From Amanita rubescens (Eukaryota; Basidiomycota; Agaricomycetes; Agaricales; Amanitaceae): a stretch of 23,195 nucleotides of DNA. The notes beneath the pieces are model-generated. The model saw only the letters and a program-made list of their open reading frames with translations, had not been told where the DNA came from and ran no database searches. A program made the translations under genes and the position numbers. Below, piece after piece: positions 18,422 through 23,195 of the stretch; within the stretch, counting starts at the first letter, position 1, and each line of letters starts with the position of its first letter. The DNA is taken from positions 1-23,195 of the forward strand of contig WION01000711.1 of NCBI GenBank assembly GCA_015039365.1, in the 5' to 3' direction.

Positions 18422-19269
18422 ACACGCGACACACAAAATACTCCCATGCACTGGCAACAGCTCACTGACAAAACAGACAACGTTTAAGCATCATTGAGTT
18501 TAGAAACAGAGGCTCACCTGCGCATCATTCGCATCACCTTGAACTCAAGCATCCTCGATACGTCTGTTAGCGGACTCGTTGACTTTAAACGGCGTCAACT
18601 CACCGAAGCACCTGATATCAACGCCACTCAGACACGATGTACGTGCTCCTGAACAGCAGGCGTCAATGTTAACCGCTGATGCGTCGTCCGACGGTCTGAA
18701 TGGGGAAAGGCCGTGGGAGATCGTTCGGCGCAGGGGCGAATGGACGGAGTACGAGAGGTGCCGAACACAACACAAACACCAAAACAACCTATAATCGTAG
18801 TCGAGAGATGTCGAGGATCGCCTAGGTGGGCTGTAGTCGAAGTCAAGACCTAAAGTAGGTGATGGGAATGAAGAGTAGTATGAAACACAACACAGTACAA
18901 GGCTGTCCAGACCTTCTCCTGCATCTTACGACATCAATTGCGGCCATTGAGTTCTTTCTCGGGAGCGAGCCTTACTGGAACGGGAGGCGTGGGTCGACGG
19001 CCGAAAGACGAAGGCGGGATGCGCGGGATTGTCGGATTCGGTAAGTGCTTGGAATGCAAAAAATAGGCTATTTCTCCGGTTAGCGCGACGCCGGTCTCAC
19101 CACCGTGTTCAGCCTTACTTTCGCTAAATTCGCTTCCACCCTTCCTGACTGGTTGACTGGTTTCCGTCCAAGCCTGTCTGTGATTGGTTGATTGGTTGCA
19201 TAAATGATTGTATTTTTGGCATTGATTACTGCCGAATAGATCGCAAATAGACGTCTAACATTAAAATGC

Positions 19270-19292
19270 TTGGTTGGTTTGGTTGGTTGGTT
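19270..19292 (+). repeat. GGTT-type microsatellite
   Basis: Short array of GGTT with one GGTTT unit. It resembles the longer array at 20554. Confidence 0.85.
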
Positions 19293-20426
19293 CTTTTATG
19301 TTGCCCTCTACTTCAGATCACACTTAGCCAATCTGTTTTAGCATAACTCGTGACGTCGGCTCCGAAACTCTTAGAGAACAATGGCCCGATTCTGTCGCGT
19401 GACAACCTCCTACCCTCTTCATGTCGGCCCCATTGTTATAAACGTATGGCCTCACATCAATTGTCCAAATCCCAGTGCGGGTGGGTTGGGTTGGGTTTGT
19501 ATGACTTGCGACCGGCTGGAGGTGAGGGGGGCGACGAATTGGGACGTGAGGAATGAACAGGCGATGAGAACGTATAGATACTTGCCTATCGCATACTTTT
19601 AAATATAGACTTATGGGCCTACGCATCAACTGTCCGGCCTGGCCGGATACTGGTGACTTGAGAGGGAATCATATCAGGGATTGGGTCATTACGTGCGTTG
19701 CGTTTATAGCCGACGTGTCCTCTGACCGGCCTAGCCGGATACGGTGTAGGCAGGAACTGACAGGAGAGGCGTCGACATGTCGGGACAGCAGCTTAGTCCC
19801 CCCATAGTGTGCCCGTAGTGTGGGTGTGAGTGATGAATGGGCGATGAGGACATTCGTACATACTTGACTGTCCAACCTGACCGATTCGACGTCGGTTTAG
19901 GTTAGGTTAGGTTAGGTGACTTACGACTAGCTGGGGTAAGGGCAGCGACATATCGGGACAACAAGGTGTGACCAATGAACGGCAATGAGCAGATACATAC
20001 TTGAACACCGCATTTGTTTTACGATGGTGGTGGTACGGAAACACGCAACGAAGGGAAATTACGACTCCGACCGCCCAGTTGCACAGCATGGAGCAGTATT
20101 TGTGGGACAAATAACACTTGGGTGCCGCGCGCACAGCAGGTCCGAGGCTCTTTCTTTTTTGCAATGACCAAAGTCATAATATAAGTTTTCCATTGTGAAA
20201 TATGTTGAAGACTGTTCACCCAAGATCATTCGTGATCACACTCCTTTGAAGCTCAATGTTTATATATAGCCCGTGTATTAATCGCCAAAACATGCAAGTA
20301 GTCTCGACTGTAAATAGTTGATGAATGCGCCGGTTGCAAGCTGAGCACGTTCATTTTCAATTTAGGGCAGTCCTGCAAATGGGTGTTACTTAACAGCGAC
20401 ATCATGCTGCTCCAGACGTCAGCGAT

Positions 20427-20528
20427 GTGCTGGACGATGTGTTGGAGTGCATCCCAATGCCTGTGGTGGGAGAGGTTGTGCTGGACGATGTGCTGGGGTG
20501 CATCCCAATGCCTGCGGTGGGAGAGGTG
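20427..20528 (+). repeat. Two tandem 51-bp units
   Basis: GTGCTGGACGATGTG begins copies at 20427 and 20478. They differ at a few bases, and the period is 17 codons. The frames across it stay open, but nothing else supports a gene. Confidence 0.85.
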
Positions 20529-20553
20529 GGAGAATTGACCGGAGAAGGCGAAT

Positions 20554-20604
20554 GGTTGGTTGGTTGGTTGGTTTGGTTGGTTTGGTTGGTTGGTTTGGTT
20601 GGTT
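20554..20604 (+). repeat. GGTT/GGTTT microsatellite
   Basis: About 50 bp of GGTT and GGTTT units. Confidence 0.95.
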
Positions 20605-20953
20605 ACGGATGGCAGGTGCAGGGTCATCGTTTTGGCTTGCGACAAGTTTCAACTTCCAGCTTTCTCTCTACGACCTTTGGACGACAGTCTACCTGTAAAG
20701 GCTCAAAGCGTGCGCGTTTCTCGCATTATGCTGATGCACAGCTGTTTGCTGCGACACATTGCTGCCTCAGTTCGGTTCGGTTGTCGTGCGTTGATTGTCG
20801 GGGTTGACCAGGCGTCACGCTGCCTCAATTAGAGTAGTGGGGCGCATTTCTGGCCCAAATCGACTGAAAACCGAATTATTGCATGCACGTTCATTTTACA
20901 TCAGGCGGTACGGATAAAATGCGATGCCTAATATTCTTGCTGCTGTTCGCAAA

Positions 20954-21466
20954 CTATAATTCTCGTCTTGTTGTTGTTGTTTGCCGTACCTCTTCTAAGC
21001 GCGACAGGGTTTCGCGCATTTGCCCTAACCCATCCCGTACGTTCTCGTGGTTTTGCCGTAACTTGCGCTGTACCTCGCGCAGCGATGTAAACGCGATGCT
21101 TTCTATTATCAGATCTGGATCAATAATAATGCATGAATAGCGATACACCAATGTACCTTCATCTTCCTTCATCTTGACTTCGTCCTCCCTGAACCTGACG
21201 TTGCTTGCGGGCGTCAAAGCCAGTTTATCTTTTGTGGTCCATCCTTCGACAAGCGCCTTGGCAAAGTGCTCCCGATATTGGATCCATCCGGTCACCACTT
21301 GCTCTTCGGTTACGCCGAAGTGACTCGCGGCGGTCTCTACAACCGATGACAAGAGTTGATAGAGCTCGAGGGTATCGTCCCCTATCTGTTCTTCAACGTA
21401 GGTGAGATCAATATTTTTAAAAAATTGGGAGTTCATACCTAGACTGTCGTTGAGTGGGGTGTCCAT
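20954..21466 (-). CDS. Hypothetical protein with C-terminal coiled coil, 170 aa
   Basis: ATG at 21464-21466 with a TATA box about 30 bp upstream and a clean stop at 20954-20956. The N-terminal half is acidic and helical. The C-terminal third has a heptad-like pattern (LREVQRKLRQNHENV, then LGQMRETLSRLEEV) expected of a coiled coil, ending in a TTTTRR tail. A GTGTAT...ATAG stretch (21103-21148) resembles an intron, but removing it destroys the coiled-coil frame, so I keep it as coding. Family not recognised; it may be part of a longer gene. Confidence 0.5.
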   Translation of the reverse strand: MDTPLNDSLGMNSQFFKNIDLTYVEEQIGDDTLELYQLLSSVVETAASHFGVTEEQVVTGWIQYREHFAKALVEGWTTKDKLALTPASNVRFREDEVKMKEDEGTLVYRYSCIIIDPDLIIESIAFTSLREVQRKLRQNHENVRDGLGQMRETLSRLEEVRQTTTTRREL

Positions 21467-21495
21467 CCTGCAGCCCTTACTCCCACCTGCCTGGC

Positions 21496-21502
21496 TTTTA
21501 TA
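21496..21502 (-). promoter_or_regulatory. TATA box
   Basis: TATAAAA on the minus strand, about 30 bp before the ATG at 21466. It would give a very short leader. Confidence 0.5.
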
Positions 21503-21557
21503 CCTTGTGAATGGAAAACTGCGGAGAACATTCTACCAGTTTGGCAACTGCATCTGA

Positions 21558-21664
21558 CAATGACGAAATTAGAAGCAATGCAAATAAGGAAAACGAGTTC
21601 GTCAGAGCGTCGACCAATGATGAAATTAGAAGCATTGCAAATAAGAAATGAGTTTGTCAGAGGG
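21558..21664 (+). repeat. Two tandem 57-bp units upstream of the 21466 gene
   Basis: CAATGACGAAATTAGAAGCA at 21558 recurs as CAATGATGAAATTAGAAGCA at 21615, followed in both by GCAAATAAG and GAGTTYGTCAGAG. The position suggests upstream promoter sequence. Confidence 0.8.
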
Positions 21665-21794
21665 AACGAGTCAGCGGCCCTTTGAACTATATTCCCGCTT
21701 AAAGAAAGGCATCTGACTGGCTCAGCCGAATAGCGCGGCGAGTTTACAAGATGTGGATAGCAGCGTTGCCGATATTACAGTATAACAGTATAAT

Positions 21795-22332
21795 TTGAGC
21801 CATTGCAGCATGGGAATGCAGATACATAGAGATCTATTAATCCCCACTTCAAGCATGCACACGTACGCGCGTTTATGGCTTAGGCATCAACTGTCCGGCT
21901 TGGCCAGATTCGGTGAGGGCCCCAGATATGGCAGTGGGCGTACAGGTATCGACTACACATCAACTGATTGCGCACCAAAACCAGTTCAGGAAGTTCCCGG
22001 ACAGCAGGTGGTTGATGAATCAGACGAAGTGCAAGAAGACGAGGCGTCGAACCTCCTGCCCTACCTGCTCCAGACCCTGCTCCTGCTAACCCTACACCAC
22101 CAACTCTTCGCCGCTCGTATCCGCCAAGCAGGCCAATATGTCACTGATCTAAAATCCAGTTCACTAGTACTGGGAGTCGCTCATCAGTAATTCCCCGTGG
22201 ATTACAAGCCGCTAATGACGTCATACCTGAGTTGAATGAGGAAGCGAAAGCGCTAGCAGTGAAGGGGGAGGAAGAGCGCTTCATGCCAATAGACGGCCTT
22301 TGCTCAGCACAGAGTGTTGTTGGTACTAGTTA
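21795..22332 (+). CDS. Possible gene remnant, low support
   Basis: An open frame at 21795-22190 includes an acidic then Leu-rich stretch (DEVQEDEASNLLPYLLQTLL). A second open stretch (about 22170-22332) in another frame follows a CACTAG acceptor-like site and ends in TAA. The first part overlaps a CCGGCC-core repeat, so only the downstream half may be genic. Confidence 0.2.
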
Positions 22333-23195
22333 ATCCCTGGCTACCTGAGTGAGCGATGAACGGACGATCAGGACACGCGCACTTGCCTATAACCAAACCA
22401 ACCAACCACCTAACACGCAGCGGAGAGCTGTTACGACTCCGACTGCCGAACTTGCACGGCTCGAAACACGTGATTTTTGCTATTTGGCACACAAATACTG
22501 TTTCGAGCCGTGCAAGTTCGGCAGTCGGAGTTGTAACAGCCCTCCGCTGCTTGCTTCTCTACCACTATCATCGTAAAACAAAGTAACTTGTGTCCTCATC
22601 GCCCGTCCGTCGCTCATGGTGCTAAGCCCTGTTTGCCACCTCCCTCAGCAGTCGTAAGTCACGTCGACCACGTCGTATCCGGCCAGGCCGGTCCGATAGT
22701 AAAAGCCAGGCCTGTACCGTTGTCCAACCCCAAACCCCAACCCCACCCCACCCCGTTACGGTTCCCTCGCCCGTTTGTACTGCCATATCCAAGACTCGCA
22801 CCCGCACCGTATCTGGCCAGGCCGTTTAGTTGATGCGTAAGCCACAAACGCGGTCCAAAATAGGCTATTCGTCATCGCCTGTTCATTGCTCATACCACGG
22901 GGGGACTAGACGCCCTCTCTCCTCAGCCAGACGCAGGTCTACACTGTATCCGGCCTGGCCGGACAGCTCATGCGTGAGCCACAAATGCATGTAGTAGGTA
23001 CTGTTCAAAAATAAGTCATAGGCAGTACCCGTGTCCTCATGGGGTATGTTGGCATATTTCTGTATACATTGTTGTTTATTGATCCGGATCTGATGATAGA
23101 AAGCATCACGTTTAAATTGCTATGCGAGATACAGCACCGGCCACGGCAAAACCATGAGCAGATGCGTAAAACCCTGTAGCGAATACTGCAAGAAA
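22333..23195. other. Repeat-rich end of window
   Basis: No supported gene. It contains the long inverted repeat, three minus-orientation CCGGCC-core motifs, a C-rich CCCCAA/CCCCA stretch at about 22725-22757 that could form a G-quadruplex on the minus strand, and words such as GCGTAAGCCACAAA repeated near 22835 and 22972. Confidence 0.5.
22417..22550. repeat. Long inverted repeat, 52-bp arms
   Basis: The left arm 22417-22468 and right arm 22499-22550 are complementary at all but two positions, around a 30-nt loop. A related, divergent one-sided copy lies in inverted orientation near 20030-20130, which shows it arose by inverted duplication of part of a subtelomeric repeat. It could be a foldback element or a source of double-stranded RNA. 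Confidence 0.9.

Larger units (their letters stand above)
18254..20953. other. Subtelomeric repeat-rich region without a clear gene
   Basis: Short frames only. It contains tetranucleotide repeats, two CCGGCC-core motifs (19634, 19726), a short run of TTAGG-like units at about 19891-19915 (an interstitial telomere-like stretch), and an inverted copy (about 19900-20130) of sequence found at about 22440-22690. Confidence 0.5.
19634..22966. repeat. Dispersed subtelomeric family with CCGGCCNGGCCGG core, six copies
   Basis: Copies of TCCGGCCTGGCCGGATAC or variants: 19634-19650, 19726-19742 and 21894-21912 in one orientation; 22675-22691, 22809-22824 and 22946-22966 in the other or ambiguous because the core is palindromic. 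Flanks are shared: GCATCAACTGTCCGG on one side, and GATGAACGGGCGATGAGGACA-like words about 100 bp away. Confidence 0.7.

Noticed and set aside
21103..21148. Intron in the 20954-21466 gene
   Set aside because: The signals are fair, but removing it breaks a frame that encodes a convincing coiled coil.

Overview
This window is a chromosome end. It opens with 25 uninterrupted copies of the 7-bp telomere unit CCCTAAA (TTTAGGG on the other strand). The introns are short (about 45-75 nt) with GTRNGT donors and CTRAC-type branch points. A TET/JBP-like dioxygenase of the kind expanded in mushroom-forming fungi is present. Together these point to a basidiomycete (Agaricomycetes) subtelomere. No ribosomal RNA, tRNA or CRISPR was seen.

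Layout: 1-175 telomere. 176-895 subtelomeric DNA with inverted repeats. 896-2116 a spliced but frameshifted gene of unknown function. 2117-4877 no convincing gene. 4878-14558 a large LTR-bounded element with a perfect 5-bp target-site duplication (GACCA). Its two 203-bp LTRs are identical base for base, except that the 5' LTR is split by about 2.0 kb of other DNA. Then come a minus-strand TET/JBP-like gene (14750 to about 16950), a small two-exon plus-strand gene (17712-18253), a minus-strand coiled-coil ORF with a TATA box (20954-21466), and subtelomeric repeats to the end. These last include six copies of a CCGGCCNGGCCGG-cored motif in both orientations and one 52-bp-arm inverted repeat.

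The unusual object is the LTR element. Its 7.25-kb interior shows no recognisable gag, protease, reverse transcriptase, RNase H or integrase. The sense strand has two long Ser/Pro/Arg-rich reading frames (761 and 747 codons) in the same phase, separated by one TAG, starting 66 bp after the 5' LTR. The whole interior, coding and non-coding, is packed with short perfect hairpins (stems mostly 6-9 bp, loops mostly 3-14 nt), each with its own stem sequence. On the antisense strand the same DNA carries at least 14 ordered sets of spliceosomal intron signals (donor, branch point, acceptor), 44-101 nt long. Many of the splice sites lie inside the hairpins. I could not join the antisense exons into one open frame. 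The sense frame is far too long to be chance. Both readings are recorded.

The DNA splitting the 5' LTR enters at the loop of an LTR hairpin, about 30 bp after the LTR TATA motif. It contains four regularly spaced donor-plus-branch-point modules followed by AG-poor tracts. My working view, an inference, is a young non-autonomous retroelement whose RNA is under strong structural constraint and which may be transcribed from both strands.
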